From NCBI GenBank assembly GCA_902540995.1, contig CACBOY010000005.1:21831-85830 (forward strand): 64,000 nucleotides of DNA, written 5' to 3'. The notes beneath the pieces are model-generated. The model searched no databases. It had not been told where the DNA came from and saw only the letters and a program-made list of their open reading frames with translations. This stretch comes from an uncultured SAR86 cluster bacterium (GTDB lineage Bacteria > Pseudomonadota > Gammaproteobacteria > Magnimaribacterales > AG-339-G14). This document shows, piece after piece, positions 50,624 through 61,466 of the stretch; the stretch's first letter is position 1; the number at the start of each line of letters is the position of its first letter. A program made the translations under genes and the position numbers.

Positions 50624-53146
50624 ATGGATGACATAACAGAAGATGTAATTCCCGTTAATATTACGGACGAATTAAAGAGTTCTTATATGGATTATGCAAT
50701 GAGTGTAATTGTAGGAAGAGCTTTGCCTGATGCCAGGGATGGTTTAAAACCTGTTCACAGAAGAACTCTCTACGCCATGTTCAGACTCAATAATGAATGG
50801 AATAGACCTCACTTGAAATCAGCAAGAATTGTTGGTGAGGTGATGGGTAAATATCATCCTCATGGAGATTCAGCAATCTATCAAACAGTTGTCAGAATGG
50901 CTCAAGAATTTAGCCTACGCTACCCTCTAGTCGACGGCCAAGGAAATTTTGGTTCTATGGACGGAGATGGTGCTGCAGCCATGAGATATACCGAAGCCCG
51001 AATGGCAAAAATTAGCAACGCTCTTCTAAACGATATAAACAAAGAAACAGTTGATTATGTTGAGAATTACGACGGTACAGAACTAATTCCAGAGGTACTT
51101 CCTGCATCATATCCCAATTTATTGGTTAACGGGTCTTCTGGTATAGCTGTAGGATTAGCCACTAATATTCTTCCCCATAATTTGAGTGAAACAATTGATG
51201 GATCTTTGGCAATTTTAAAAAATCCAGAAATATCTATCGATGAATTAGTAACTATAATTCCTGGACCTGACTTTCCAACAGGAGGAATTATAAATGGAAA
51301 GGCGGGCGCTATTGAAGCTGCTAAGACTGGAAGAGGAAAAGTTGTTCTGAGAGCCAAAGTAGAAATTGAAAATGAGAAAAATGAAAAAAGTAGATTAATC
51401 ATTTCTGAAATTCCTTATCAAGTAAATAAGGCCAACTTGGTAGAAAAAATTGCAGACCTCTCAAAAGACAAAAAAATTGATGGTATATCTGAAATTCGAG
51501 ATGAATCAGACAGAGAAGGGGTAAGAATAGTTATAGATCTCAAAGCAGGTCAAAATCCCGAAGTAATTTTGAATAATTTATATGCTCAGTCTCAGCTAGA
51601 AACCTCTTTCGGCATAAATAATGTTGCAATCGTTGACCGAGTTCCAAAAGTTTTAAATTTAAAGGAGCTCCTTGAAATATTCTTAAGTCACAGACGGTCT
51701 GTTGTTTCAAGAAGAACAGCTTTTGACTTAGCTAAGTCAAAAGATAGGGGTCACATTTTAGAGGGTCTAACAATTGCTCTTTCAAACATTGATCCAATAA
51801 TTGATTTAATAAAAAAATCTAAAGATCCTAATGAAGCTAAACGCAAACTACTAGCAAAAAAATGGAAATCCACATTAATAAATAACTTATTAAAAAAAGC
51901 GGGTTCAATTGATACTCGTCCTGAGGATATATTTGAAGAATTTGGTCTTTCTGGTTCCAGTTACAAACTTTCTTCAAAACAAGCTCAAGCTATTCTTGAT
52001 TTAAGACTGCAAAGACTTACAGGTTTAGAGCAAGATAATTTAATTAAAGAGTATGAAGAGGTTCTAAAAGACATAGCCGCCTTAAATGAAATTCTAGAAA
52101 ATCCAGATAGGTTACAAGAAGTAATTGAAGAAGAATTGTTATCCGTTAAGGAGGAATTTGGCGATGAAAGAAAAACTCCTATTGAAGATAAATTAGATCT
52201 TTCCACGGAAGATTTAATCAAACCTGAAGATATGGTTGTTACTATTTCGAATATGGGTTATGCAAAAACTCAACCTCTTGAGGTATATCAATCTCAAAGA
52301 AGAGGAGGCATGGGCAAAACAGCTGCTTCAGTTAAAGATGAGGATTTTGTCGAACAATTAATAGTTGCTAATACTCATAGAACTCTTTTATGTTTTTCAA
52401 ATTTAGGAAAAGTTTACTGGCTTAAAGTTTATGAAATTCCTCAAGCCTCTAGAACAGCAAAAGGAAGACCACTTGTAAATTTAATTGATTTAGATGAATC
52501 GGAAAGAGTTACTAGTCTCTTAGATGTAGAATCCTTCGAGGGTGAAGCCTATGTATTCATGGCTACCCAAAATGGGATAGTTAAGAAAACTCCTTTATCG
52601 GAATTTAAGAAGCCCAGAAAGAATGGTAAACGGGCAATAAAACTTGATGATAATGATGAGCTTGTCGGCACTCTTTTGACTGATGGTAGCGCTGATTTGA
52701 TGGTTGTTTCTAATGCAGGAAAGGCAGTATTTTTTAACGAAGTAGATGCTAGATCTATGGGTAGAGACACTCGAGGCGTCAAAGGCATTACTCTAGAAGG
52801 AGATCAAAAAGTAATCTCTTTATTAAAACCTTCTAAAGAATCTGAGATATTAACAGTTTCAGAAAATGGGTATGGGAAAAGATCAAAAGTTAATGATTTT
52901 AGAAAAACCAAAAGAGGAGCTAAAGGCGTTATAGCCATGCAGACTTCTGAAAGAAATGGAGGCTTAATTTCTGCTAAGGAAGTAAGCGAAATGGATGAAG
53001 TTATTCTTATCACTAACAAAGGGATGCTTGTAAGAACAAAAGTTTCAGAAATTAGTTTAATCGGAAGAAATACTCAAGGAGTTAGAGTGATCAAGCTGAA
53101 AGAGGATGAGGCTCTTAACGGACTTGCATTAGCTATTGATTCGTAA
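50624..53146 (+). CDS. gyrA: DNA gyrase subunit A
   Basis: [68 protein letters not shown], GyrA box QRRGGMG. Confidence 0.98.
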   Translation: MDDITEDVIPVNITDELKSSYMDYAMSVIVGRALPDARDGLKPVHRRTLYAMFRLNNEWNRPHLKSARIVGEVMGKYHPHGDSAIYQTVVRMAQEFSLRYPLVDGQGNFGSMDGDGAAAMRYTEARMAKISNALLNDINKETVDYVENYDGTELIPEVLPASYPNLLVNGSSGIAVGLATNILPHNLSETIDGSLAILKNPEISIDELVTIIPGPDFPTGGIINGKAGAIEAAKTGRGKVVLRAKVEIENEKNEKSRLIISEIPYQVNKANLVEKIADLSKDKKIDGISEIRDESDREGVRIVIDLKAGQNPEVILNNLYAQSQLETSFGINNVAIVDRVPKVLNLKELLEIFLSHRRSVVSRRTAFDLAKSKDRGHILEGLTIALSNIDPIIDLIKKSKDPNEAKRKLLAKKWKSTLINNLLKKAGSIDTRPEDIFEEFGLSGSSYKLSSKQAQAILDLRLQRLTGLEQDNLIKEYEEVLKDIAALNEILENPDRLQEVIEEELLSVKEEFGDERKTPIEDKLDLSTEDLIKPEDMVVTISNMGYAKTQPLEVYQSQRRGGMGKTAASVKDEDFVEQLIVANTHRTLLCFSNLGKVYWLKVYEIPQASRTAKGRPLVNLIDLDESERVTSLLDVESFEGEAYVFMATQNGIVKKTPLSEFKKPRKNGKRAIKLDDNDELVGTLLTDGSADLMVVSNAGKAVFFNEVDARSMGRDTRGVKGITLEGDQKVISLLKPSKESEILTVSENGYGKRSKVNDFRKTKRGAKGVIAMQTSERNGGLISAKEVSEMDEVILITNKGMLVRTKVSEISLIGRNTQGVRVIKLKEDEALNGLALAIDS

Positions 53147-53157
53147 ATAATTTAATT

Positions 53158-54240
53158 ATGTCTAGAAATTACAACTTTTGTGCTGGACCTGCAGCACTTC
53201 CAAATGAAGTTTTGGATCAACTTAAAGCGGAAATACCTGATTGGCAAGGAAAGGGTTTATCCGTTATGGAAATGAGCCATAGAAGTAAAGAGTTTGTCGA
53301 GATCGCTGAAACTGCAAAACAGGATTTCATCGATTTATTGGAAATAAATGATGACTACGACGTTCTTTTCATACAGGGAGGTGCTTCTCTGCAATTTTCA
53401 ATGATTCCAATGAATTTCTTAGAGAATAATCAAGCTTTATGCAGTTATCTCGATGTTGGGCAGTGGTCTAAGAAAGCAATTAAAGAAGCAAAGAAATTTG
53501 GACAAGTAGAAATTTCTGCTTCTTCAGCCGATTTATCTTACAAAAAATACCCAAAACCTGATACTTGGAAAATCCATCCTGATTCTATTTTCACTCATCT
53601 TGTATTGAACGAAACGATCGATGGAGTTTGTCTAAGGAACTTAGATAATCTTCCGAAGAAAAGTCTTATTGCAGATTGCTCTTCTTGTATTCTTTCTGAG
53701 CCTCTTGATGTTACAAAATTCAGTATGCTATACGCGGGGGCTCAAAAAAATATTGGTCCTTCTGGACTGGCCATTATTGTTATAAAAAAAGACCTTCTGA
53801 AGGAAAAAGATAGTCTTCCAGCTATGATGCAATATAAGACTTATGCTGATTCTGATTCAATGTATAACACCCCGCCTACATTTGCCTGGTACTTATCGGG
53901 CATGGTTTTTAAATGGCTAAAAAAGAATGGGGGTCTTTCGAACCAAAAGAATGTTAATCAGTCAAAAGCTAACAAACTTTACTCTTACATCGACCAAAGC
54001 GATTTTTATAGAAATGATGTTGATAAAGAATCTAGATCTATAATGAATGTTCCATTTCTTTTGAGAGATGATTCTTTAAACAATAAATTCTTAGATGAGT
54101 CTGAAGGAAATGGATTATTAAATCTTGCTGGTCACAGGTCTGTTGGTGGTATGAGAGCGAGTATTTACAATGGAGTTCCGGAAGAGGGAGTAGATGCTTT
54201 AATACATTTTATGAAAGAATTTGAAAAAAATAATGGCTGA
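53158..54240 (+). CDS. serC: Phosphoserine aminotransferase
   Basis: NFCAGPAALPNEVL, MEMSHRSKEF, FIQGGASLQFSMIPMNFL, GHRSVGGMRASIYN. Confidence 0.97.
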   Translation: MSRNYNFCAGPAALPNEVLDQLKAEIPDWQGKGLSVMEMSHRSKEFVEIAETAKQDFIDLLEINDDYDVLFIQGGASLQFSMIPMNFLENNQALCSYLDVGQWSKKAIKEAKKFGQVEISASSADLSYKKYPKPDTWKIHPDSIFTHLVLNETIDGVCLRNLDNLPKKSLIADCSSCILSEPLDVTKFSMLYAGAQKNIGPSGLAIIVIKKDLLKEKDSLPAMMQYKTYADSDSMYNTPPTFAWYLSGMVFKWLKKNGGLSNQKNVNQSKANKLYSYIDQSDFYRNDVDKESRSIMNVPFLLRDDSLNNKFLDESEGNGLLNLAGHRSVGGMRASIYNGVPEEGVDALIHFMKEFEKNNG

Positions 54241-55321
54241 AAAAAACCTACCAAAAGATCTAACTGACAATAGAAAAGAAATTGATCAAATTGACCAAAA
54301 ACTTCTAAACCTCATCCACGAGAGATCCAAGCTTGTTATAAATGCTGGAAAAATAAAAAAGAAATCAGGCGATAAAACATTCTACAGGCCTGACAGAGAA
54401 GCAAGTTTAATTAAGACTCTACAAAAGAAAAACAAAAGCTCCATTCCCGCTGAAAATATTAAATTCATTTTCAAAGAAATTATTTCAGCATGTTTTACTC
54501 TTGAAAAAAAAATAAATGTTTATTATCTGGGTCCTAAAGGTACTTTTTCAGAAATTGCAACAACAATGCATTTTGGAAGCTCTGTTGAAAAGGTAGAAAC
54601 AGAAAATATAGGAGATATTTTTAAAGAAGTAGCCAAAAATAAAAATTCCTACGGGATATTACCTTTTGAAAATTCAATAGAAGGTATGGTGAATCAATCT
54701 TTAGATAATCTCATAGAAAATAATTTAAAAATTTGTTCAGAATTGGAATTACCTATAGAGCACTGTCTTATTTCATCCGAAAAAAATATAAATAAACTAA
54801 ATACCATTTATGGACATCCTCAAGCTCTTGCACAATGTCGTAACTGGCTAAGTAAAAATCTTCCAAGAGCTAAAATTCTCGAAACTGAGAGTTCTGCAAA
54901 AGCAGCCCAGCTGATTAAGAATAAATCAGGAAAAGGCTCTATAGGACCAAAACAAATATCCGAGATATATTCGTTAAATTTATTGAAAGAAAAAATTCAA
55001 GATCAAATAACCAATACAACTAGGTTCTTAGTGATTGGAAATGAATTTCCAGGAAAAACCTCTGATGATAAAACGTCAATAAGTTTAAGTTTAAAAAATG
55101 AACAAGGAGCCTTGTTAAAAGTTTTACAAATAGTAAATAAGAATAAAATCAATCTTACAAATATTTTATCCAGACCGGTCAAGAAAAATAAGTGGCAATA
55201 TTCTTTCTTTTTAGAATTCTCAGGACATGCTTCAGATAAGAATGTTTCAAAATTATTCAAAGAACTTCAAAAAGTTAGTTATGACCTAAAAGTCTTAGGT
55301 TCCTATCCAGCAGCATATTAA
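54233..55321 (+). CDS. pheA: Bifunctional chorismate mutase/prephenate dehydratase
   Basis: N-terminal chorismate mutase helix RKEIDQIDQKLLNLIHERSKLV; YYLGPKGTFSEIA; LPFENSIEGMVNQSLD; ACT domain. Confidence 0.95.
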   Translation: MAEKNLPKDLTDNRKEIDQIDQKLLNLIHERSKLVINAGKIKKKSGDKTFYRPDREASLIKTLQKKNKSSIPAENIKFIFKEIISACFTLEKKINVYYLGPKGTFSEIATTMHFGSSVEKVETENIGDIFKEVAKNKNSYGILPFENSIEGMVNQSLDNLIENNLKICSELELPIEHCLISSEKNINKLNTIYGHPQALAQCRNWLSKNLPRAKILETESSAKAAQLIKNKSGKGSIGPKQISEIYSLNLLKEKIQDQITNTTRFLVIGNEFPGKTSDDKTSISLSLKNEQGALLKVLQIVNKNKINLTNILSRPVKKNKWQYSFFLEFSGHASDKNVSKLFKELQKVSYDLKVLGSYPAAY

Positions 55322-55324
55322 TCC

Positions 55325-56452
55325 ATGAAAAATTCTTTTTTAGAAAATCTAAATCAAGGTGTTCTTGGACTAAAACCCTATGAACCAGGATTGCCATTAG
55401 AACATACTCAAAAAAAATTAGGTCTAGAAAAAATGATCAAATTGGCGAGCAATGAGAATCCTTTGGGACCTAGCCCAAAAGCTTTGGATTTGCTTCAGGG
55501 GAAAATGAATAGCTTTTCATCCGAATTAAACAGATATCCTGATGGAAATGCTTATGAATTGAAAGAAGCAATATCAAAAAAATACAATGTGGATCCAAAG
55601 CAAATAACAATAGGTAATGGCTCTAATGATTTAATTGAGTTCGTTTCAAGATGTTTTTTGGGAGAAGGAAAAAAAGCAATTTATTCGCAACATGGTTTTG
55701 CCATCTACCCACTAGCTATAAAAGCAACAGGAGCTCTTCCAGTGAAATCAAAAGCAAAAAATTGGGGTCATGATTTAGAATTAATGTCCGATTTAACAGA
55801 TGATAAGACAAAAGTAATTTTTATAGCCTCCCCAAATAATCCAACTGGAACAGCAAAAACTCTCAAAGAAATTCAAATTTTTTTGAATAATTTGAAGGAT
55901 GATATCTTGGTCTTTCTTGATCAAGCTTATTATGAGTACATAGAAGGCTCAGAGTTTGATATTCCTTTTTCATTAATTGATGATCATCCTAATTTAGTCA
56001 TTTCACGAAGCTTCTCTAAAGCACATGGATTAGCAGCATTAAGATTGGGTTTTTGCGTTTCAAATCCTGAGTTGTCTGACTATCTTAATAGAGTCAGACA
56101 GCCTTTTAACGCAAACTCTCTCGCCTTAGATTTAGGGAAAGTTGCTCTTTCTGATCAAGAACACATTAGCAAATCAGTACAAATTAATTCTTCTGGTATG
56201 GAACGAGTAAAAAAAGCTTTCGCTAATCTTGATTACAACTTCATCGAATCTTGGGGAAATTTTATTTCTTTTGATGCCAAACAAGACTCTGATGTTGCTT
56301 TTCAATACTTTTTAGAAAAGGGAGTTATCCTACGATCCTTAAAAGTATATGAAATGCCTCATCACTTGAGAGTTTCTATTGGGACAGAAGAAGAGATGGA
56401 TTTTTTTCTTCAGGTATTAGAGGACTATGAAAAAGACCTTTCTAAAAAATAA
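55325..56452 (+). CDS. hisC: Histidinol-phosphate aminotransferase
   Basis: KLASNENPLGPSPKAL, FIASPNNPTGTAKTL, SRSFSKAHGLAALRLGF. Confidence 0.95.
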   Translation: MKNSFLENLNQGVLGLKPYEPGLPLEHTQKKLGLEKMIKLASNENPLGPSPKALDLLQGKMNSFSSELNRYPDGNAYELKEAISKKYNVDPKQITIGNGSNDLIEFVSRCFLGEGKKAIYSQHGFAIYPLAIKATGALPVKSKAKNWGHDLELMSDLTDDKTKVIFIASPNNPTGTAKTLKEIQIFLNNLKDDILVFLDQAYYEYIEGSEFDIPFSLIDDHPNLVISRSFSKAHGLAALRLGFCVSNPELSDYLNRVRQPFNANSLALDLGKVALSDQEHISKSVQINSSGMERVKKAFANLDYNFIESWGNFISFDAKQDSDVAFQYFLEKGVILRSLKVYEMPHHLRVSIGTEEEMDFFLQVLEDYEKDLSKK

Positions 56453-57290
56453 AAAAAACATCCAGTTTTTAATTATTGGTCTTGGTTTAATTGGGGGCTC
56501 AATAGCAAAAAGACTTTCAAAAAAAGGGTTCGAGGTTTTAGCTATTGATAAGAATAAGTCCCATTTAAAATATGCAAAAAAATCAAAAATTATTGTTGGT
56601 AGTTCAGAAAAAACCGATTGTGAAAAAAAGCTTTTTGTAATTATTGCTTTACCACCTAAGGTTCTTCTTAGTAACTTTGACAGATATCTGGATTTTTTTC
56701 ACATAGCTGAATTTATTACTGACTGCACAAGCGTAAAAGGTTCTTTGTTGAATAAAATTATAAAGAACAAACTTGAATCAAAATTCATTTTATCCCATCC
56801 CATTGCTGGATCTGAAAAAAGCGGATTTTTAAATTCAAATGAAGATTTATTTGTAGATAAAATTTCGATAATTTCCAAGCATAAAGGATTAGCAATTTCT
56901 ACTTTACAAAAATGCAAAGAACTTTGGTTTGAGCTGGGGTCTAAAACTCATAATTTAGAGCCAAAATTACATGACAAGATTTTCTCCTTAACAAGTCATC
57001 TTCCCCATGTTGTGGCTTTTAGCTTGATTTCTTTGTTCTCTAAAAGAAAAACATCTGAGTATAAAAAATTTATTGGAGGCGGCTTAAAAGATTTCACTAG
57101 AATCGCAGAAAGCGATCCAGTGATGTGGGAAAATATTTTTTCCCTAAATAAAAACAATTTATTAAGAGATATAACTGAAATTGAAAAAGAAATTAATAAA
57201 ATTAAAACATTCATTCTTCAAGACAACGGAAGTAAATTAGTAGGGCACTTAAAAAAAATTAAAAAGACTAAAGAATCTTTTAACAAATGA
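56427..57290 (+). CDS. tyrA: Prephenate/cyclohexadienyl dehydrogenase
   Basis: IIGLGLIGGSIAKRLSKKGFEVLAID; HPIAGSEKSGF; LTSHLPHVVAFSL. Confidence 0.92.
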   Translation: MKKTFLKNKKNIQFLIIGLGLIGGSIAKRLSKKGFEVLAIDKNKSHLKYAKKSKIIVGSSEKTDCEKKLFVIIALPPKVLLSNFDRYLDFFHIAEFITDCTSVKGSLLNKIIKNKLESKFILSHPIAGSEKSGFLNSNEDLFVDKISIISKHKGLAISTLQKCKELWFELGSKTHNLEPKLHDKIFSLTSHLPHVVAFSLISLFSKRKTSEYKKFIGGGLKDFTRIAESDPVMWENIFSLNKNNLLRDITEIEKEINKIKTFILQDNGSKLVGHLKKIKKTKESFNK

Positions 57291-58594
57291 AACTTATTTC
57301 TAAATTTTCCGAAGGCCTTCATGGAGAAATAAAAATTCCAGGAGATAAATCTATATCTCACAGAGCGTTGATGTGCTCTTCAATTTCAGACGGCACTTCA
57401 AAAATTTCAAATCTTCAAGAAAGTGAAGATGTAATAAATACTCTTAAATCCCTTAAACAACTTGGTATAAAAATCATTAAGGAAAAAGAGTCTTATTATA
57501 TAGAAGGCAAGGGATTCAGAGGATTAAAAGCGTCTGAAAACCAACTTTATTTTGGAAATTCTGGAACAGGAATAAGACTGATGTCTGGATTATTGTCAAT
57601 ACAGAATTTTTCATCGAGTCTTATCGGAGACGAATCTCTCTCCAAAAGACCAATGAAAAGAATAATAGAACCCTTATCAAATATGGGAGCGAACATATCT
57701 GGCACAAAGGATAACACTCTTCCTTTGATAATAACTCCCTCTAAGAAAATAAATGGAATAAATTACAAAATGCCAGTAGCAAGTGCCCAAGTAAAGTCTG
57801 CAATTTTATTTGCTAGCCTAGGCGCAAATGGAGATACGAAAATTATAGAAAAATCCATATCGAGAGATCATACTGAAAGAATGTTTGAATATTTTGGAGC
57901 AAACATATCTTTTTCTGAAGCAGAAACAACATTAAAAGAAACTGATAAATTTACTTCCCAAAATATAGAAATACCCGGAGACTTTTCTTCTTCTGCATTC
58001 TTTATTGTCGCAGCTTTAATCTCAAAAAATTCTGATATTACTCTCAAGGAAGTTGGTATGAATCCCTCCCGAATTGCACTTTTGAATAAATTGATGGAAA
58101 TGGGAGGGAATATCCAAGTATTTAATCACTCGTCATTTGGGAAGGAACCCATTGCAGATTTAAATATAAAAAGTTCTGTTCTAAATCCCTGTGAAGTGAC
58201 ACCAGGTGATGTACCAAATTTAATTGATGAACTCCCGATATTATTTATTGCTAGTTGTTTTGCAGAAGGTACTTCAAGTTTCATAGATATAGAAGAATTA
58301 AAACATAAAGAAAGCGATAGGCTAAAAGCTATGCAAGATGGCCTAGATAAAATGAAGATAAAAAATTTTTTGGATGGCAATGTTTTTTGTATAGAAGGTA
58401 TGGGCAAAGACTACAAATCACCATATTTTTTAGCTGAGACTGACTTTGATCATAGAATTGCCATGTCTTTTGCTATAGCTGGCTTGAATAGCGATTCTTC
58501 TATTGAAATCGCTTCACCTGAATGCATTAATACGTCTTTTCCAGAGTTTATTGAACTGGGTAAAAAGCTTGGATGTAATTTTGAAATTAGTTAA
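57287..58594 (+). CDS. aroA: 3-phosphoshikimate 1-carboxyvinyltransferase
   Basis: IPGDKSISHRALM, FGNSGTGIRLMSGLL, SLSKRPMKRIIEPL. Confidence 0.97.
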   Translation: MKLISKFSEGLHGEIKIPGDKSISHRALMCSSISDGTSKISNLQESEDVINTLKSLKQLGIKIIKEKESYYIEGKGFRGLKASENQLYFGNSGTGIRLMSGLLSIQNFSSSLIGDESLSKRPMKRIIEPLSNMGANISGTKDNTLPLIITPSKKINGINYKMPVASAQVKSAILFASLGANGDTKIIEKSISRDHTERMFEYFGANISFSEAETTLKETDKFTSQNIEIPGDFSSSAFFIVAALISKNSDITLKEVGMNPSRIALLNKLMEMGGNIQVFNHSSFGKEPIADLNIKSSVLNPCEVTPGDVPNLIDELPILFIASCFAEGTSSFIDIEELKHKESDRLKAMQDGLDKMKIKNFLDGNVFCIEGMGKDYKSPYFLAETDFDHRIAMSFAIAGLNSDSSIEIASPECINTSFPEFIELGKKLGCNFEIS

Positions 58595-59255
58595 AAATAT
58601 AATAACTATCGATGGCCCTAGTGGCGTAGGAAAAGGTACTCTTGCATTTTCGTTAGCCGAAAGACTAGGGTGGAATGTCCTTGATAGCGGGCTTCTTTAC
58701 AGACTTATTGGGTATTTGAGCATTACAGAGGGATTAGAGACAACACAAGAAATTGTCCAATTTCTAAATAAATCTAAAATCGAACTTATTACTAATCTTG
58801 ACGAAGGTCTTTGCGAAATAGATCTGAATAATAATACCTTAGGAATAGAGCTTAGAAATGAAAATATAGCATCTAGAGCAGCGGAACTTGCTAAAGAAGA
58901 AGAAATTAGAAATGCAATAATCAAAATTCAGAGGAATGCTTATGATCCCGAAAAAGGCCTTATTGCTGATGGAAGAGACATGGGGACAGTTATTTTTCCT
59001 GAAGCAGCTTTAAAAGTTTTTCTTCAAGCATCACCTGAAGTCAGAGCAGAAAGAAGAGCTAATCAGTTGAAAGAAAAGGGCATGAGCGTTATCATGCACG
59101 ACCTTTTGGTACAAATTCAGCTAAGGGACGAAGAAGATATGAACAGAAAGATATCTCCTTTGAAACCAGCTGACGATTCACTAGTAATTGATACGAGTAA
59201 CTTAAGTATTAAGGAAGTTGAAGGAAGGGTTATAAAGAATTTTAAAAAATTATGA
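58581..59255 (+). CDS. cmk: Cytidylate kinase (probable TTG start at 58581 overlapping aroA)
   Basis: NIITIDGPSGVGKGTLAFSLAERLGW; ADGRDMGTVIFPEA; ORF-track start 58503 lies within aroA and precedes the kinase domain. Confidence 0.93.
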   Translation: MKLVKNIITIDGPSGVGKGTLAFSLAERLGWNVLDSGLLYRLIGYLSITEGLETTQEIVQFLNKSKIELITNLDEGLCEIDLNNNTLGIELRNENIASRAAELAKEEEIRNAIIKIQRNAYDPEKGLIADGRDMGTVIFPEAALKVFLQASPEVRAERRANQLKEKGMSVIMHDLLVQIQLRDEEDMNRKISPLKPADDSLVIDTSNLSIKEVEGRVIKNFKKL

Positions 59256-60925
59256 CAGAATCAGCATTTGAAAAACTTTTAGACGAAAGTCTTACAACTT
59301 TAAACTTTGAACAGGGAGCACTTATTTCCGGAGTAATAGTGGATTTAACTTCAGATTGGGTTACTGTGCATGTTGGCTTGAAATCAGAATCTCTCATTCC
59401 AAGAACCGAATTTTTAGCAGATGAAGCCGATGGAAAGCTATCAATTGGCGATGAGGTCAAAGTATCTCTTGAAGCTGTTGAAGACGGACATGGTTCTACG
59501 AGAGTTTCTAGAATAAGAGCTATGCATGATGAAAGTTGGAAAAACCTAGAAGAAGCACTAGAGACTGGTGCATTAATCAAGGGTTATATTTCTGGAAAAG
59601 TTCGAGGTGGTATGACAGTTGATGTTTCTGGAGTAAGAGCCTTTCTTCCGGGATCTTTGGTAGATTCAAGACCTTTAGATAGTTTTGATCATTTAGAAAA
59701 AACTTTTCAAGATTTCAAAGTAATTAAGCTGGATAAAGAGAAAAGTAATGTCGTTCTTTCTAGAAAAGCGGTTCAAGAAGACTTAAATTCTGAAGAAAGG
59801 GAAAAGATTTTTGCAACCATCCAAGAAGGTTCTTTGATTTCTGGAACAGTTAAAAACCTTACTGATTATGGTGCATTCGTTGATCTTGGTGGAGTAGATG
59901 GTTTATTGCATATTACGGATATTACTTGGAAAAGAATAAATCATCCTTCAGAAGTTTTAAATGTTGGAGACAAGCTTGATTTTAAGGTAACTAATTTTGA
60001 TAAAGAAAAGTTAAGAATCTCCCTCGGTCTTAAACAATTATCAAGCGATCCTTGGGAAAATATTAAGGACTCTTTTCCAATCAACTCTATCCATAAAGCT
60101 AAAGTTTCCAGCATAGCTGAATATGGTTTTTTTGCAGAATTAGATTCAAATACGGAAGGGTTAGTTCACATTTCTGAAATTGACTGGACAAACAAAAGTA
60201 TTCATCCTTCCAAAGTTGTTTCATTAGGCGATCATGTTGATGTAATGATTTTGGAAATTGATGTAGATAAAAGAAGAGTTTCTCTTGGGATGAAACAATG
60301 CCAAGAAAATCCTTGGTTAACTTTCTCCGAAAATAATAGTCTCGGCGATGTTGTTAAGGGCGAGGTAAGATCAATTACAGATTTTGGAATGTTTATAGGC
60401 CTTGATGGAAATATTGATGGACTTGTACATTTATCAGACCTTTCTTGGAATCAATCTGAAGAAGAGGCAGTTAAATCTTTTTCTAAAGGGCAAGAAGTAG
60501 AAGCTGTTATTCTAGGAATAGATCCGCATAAAGAAAGGATATCTTTAGGTATTAAACAACTCTCTGAAGACGTATTTGACACATTTGCTAAAAATAATCC
60601 AAAAGGGACTGAATTAACTGGTTCAGTCAGTTCAATTGGAGAAGATTTAATTTTTATTGGCTTGGCTGAAAATGTTATTGGAAAAATTAAGACCAAAGAA
60701 TTTAAAGATAATCTTCCATCTGAAGGTGACAGCATAACTTCTCTCGTAACGTCGATAGATAGAAAAAATAGACAAGTAAACTTGTCAGTTTTTGCACTAG
60801 AAAAATCTCAGGAAAAAGAGCTCATCAAAGAAAATATATCCAAAAACAAACAAATTGAATCAGAAACTAAAACTTCAATTGGTGATCTTATCCAAGAAGA
60901 ACTAAGTGATTCTTCAAAGGATTGA
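59252..60925 (+). CDS. rpsA: 30S ribosomal protein S1
   Basis: Multiple S1 repeats (GTVKNLTDYGAFVDLGGVDGLLHITDITWKR etc.), 557 aa, between cmk and ihfB. Confidence 0.98.
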   Translation: MTESAFEKLLDESLTTLNFEQGALISGVIVDLTSDWVTVHVGLKSESLIPRTEFLADEADGKLSIGDEVKVSLEAVEDGHGSTRVSRIRAMHDESWKNLEEALETGALIKGYISGKVRGGMTVDVSGVRAFLPGSLVDSRPLDSFDHLEKTFQDFKVIKLDKEKSNVVLSRKAVQEDLNSEEREKIFATIQEGSLISGTVKNLTDYGAFVDLGGVDGLLHITDITWKRINHPSEVLNVGDKLDFKVTNFDKEKLRISLGLKQLSSDPWENIKDSFPINSIHKAKVSSIAEYGFFAELDSNTEGLVHISEIDWTNKSIHPSKVVSLGDHVDVMILEIDVDKRRVSLGMKQCQENPWLTFSENNSLGDVVKGEVRSITDFGMFIGLDGNIDGLVHLSDLSWNQSEEEAVKSFSKGQEVEAVILGIDPHKERISLGIKQLSEDVFDTFAKNNPKGTELTGSVSSIGEDLIFIGLAENVIGKIKTKEFKDNLPSEGDSITSLVTSIDRKNRQVNLSVFALEKSQEKELIKENISKNKQIESETKTSIGDLIQEELSDSSKD

Positions 60926-61201
60926 ATGAAGAAATCTGATTTTATTTCATTACTCTCTGAGAACCTTGAAGATTTCAACGAGTTAGATATAAATCTTTCA
61001 GCTGATTTAATACAAAAAGCTGTCGTAGAATCGCTGAGAAAAAGAAATAGAGTTGAAATTAGAGGTTTTGGATCCTTTTGTATAAGAGATAGAAAATCTA
61101 TTCGAGCTAGAAATCCAAAATCTGGTGAGTCTATAGAGTTACCAAAAAGATCTATTCCATACTTTAGAGCCTCTAAATTATTGAAACAAAGGATCAACTA
61201 G
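60926..61201 (+). CDS. ihfB: Integration host factor beta-like DNA-binding protein
   Basis: RVEIRGFGSFCIRDRKSIRARNPKSGESIELPKRSIPYFRASKLLKQRI; downstream of rpsA. Confidence 0.9.
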   Translation: MKKSDFISLLSENLEDFNELDINLSADLIQKAVVESLRKRNRVEIRGFGSFCIRDRKSIRARNPKSGESIELPKRSIPYFRASKLLKQRIN

Positions 61202-61220
61202 GATGTGTTAATATAGTTTC

Positions 61221-61466
61221 ATGAAATATTTTTATTTCATCATACTAATTCTTCTAATTACCTCTTTTTTTGTATTTGCGAATCTTAATTCAAACATAAT
61301 TGTCTTGGATTTATTCTTTTTAAAAATCGAGGGCGTATCTATTGGATTTTCTATGATTTTTGCCGTTCTTTTTGGAGTTATTATTTCTCTAATTCTACAA
61401 TTGCCTAGGTTGCTTAGTCGAAATTCAAAGGTTTTTGATAAGAAAGATGAAAATTCTCAAACCTAA
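61221..61466 (+). CDS. lapA: LapA/DUF1049-type two-TM inner membrane protein
   Basis: Two hydrophobic segments, FVFANLNSNIIVLDLFFLKIEGVSIGFSMIFAVLFGVII; rpsA-ihfB-lapA-pyrF context. Confidence 0.8.
   Translation: MKYFYFIILILLITSFFVFANLNSNIIVLDLFFLKIEGVSIGFSMIFAVLFGVIISLILQLPRLLSRNSKVFDKKDENSQT

Noticed and set aside
58503-58580. N-terminal extension of cmk as given in the ORF track
   Set aside because: Out-of-frame translation of aroA; kinase domain begins right after TTG 58581
60808-61197. 129-aa minus-strand ORF across rpsA/ihfB
   Set aside because: Ser/Phe/Leu-rich antisense shadow of two confident genes
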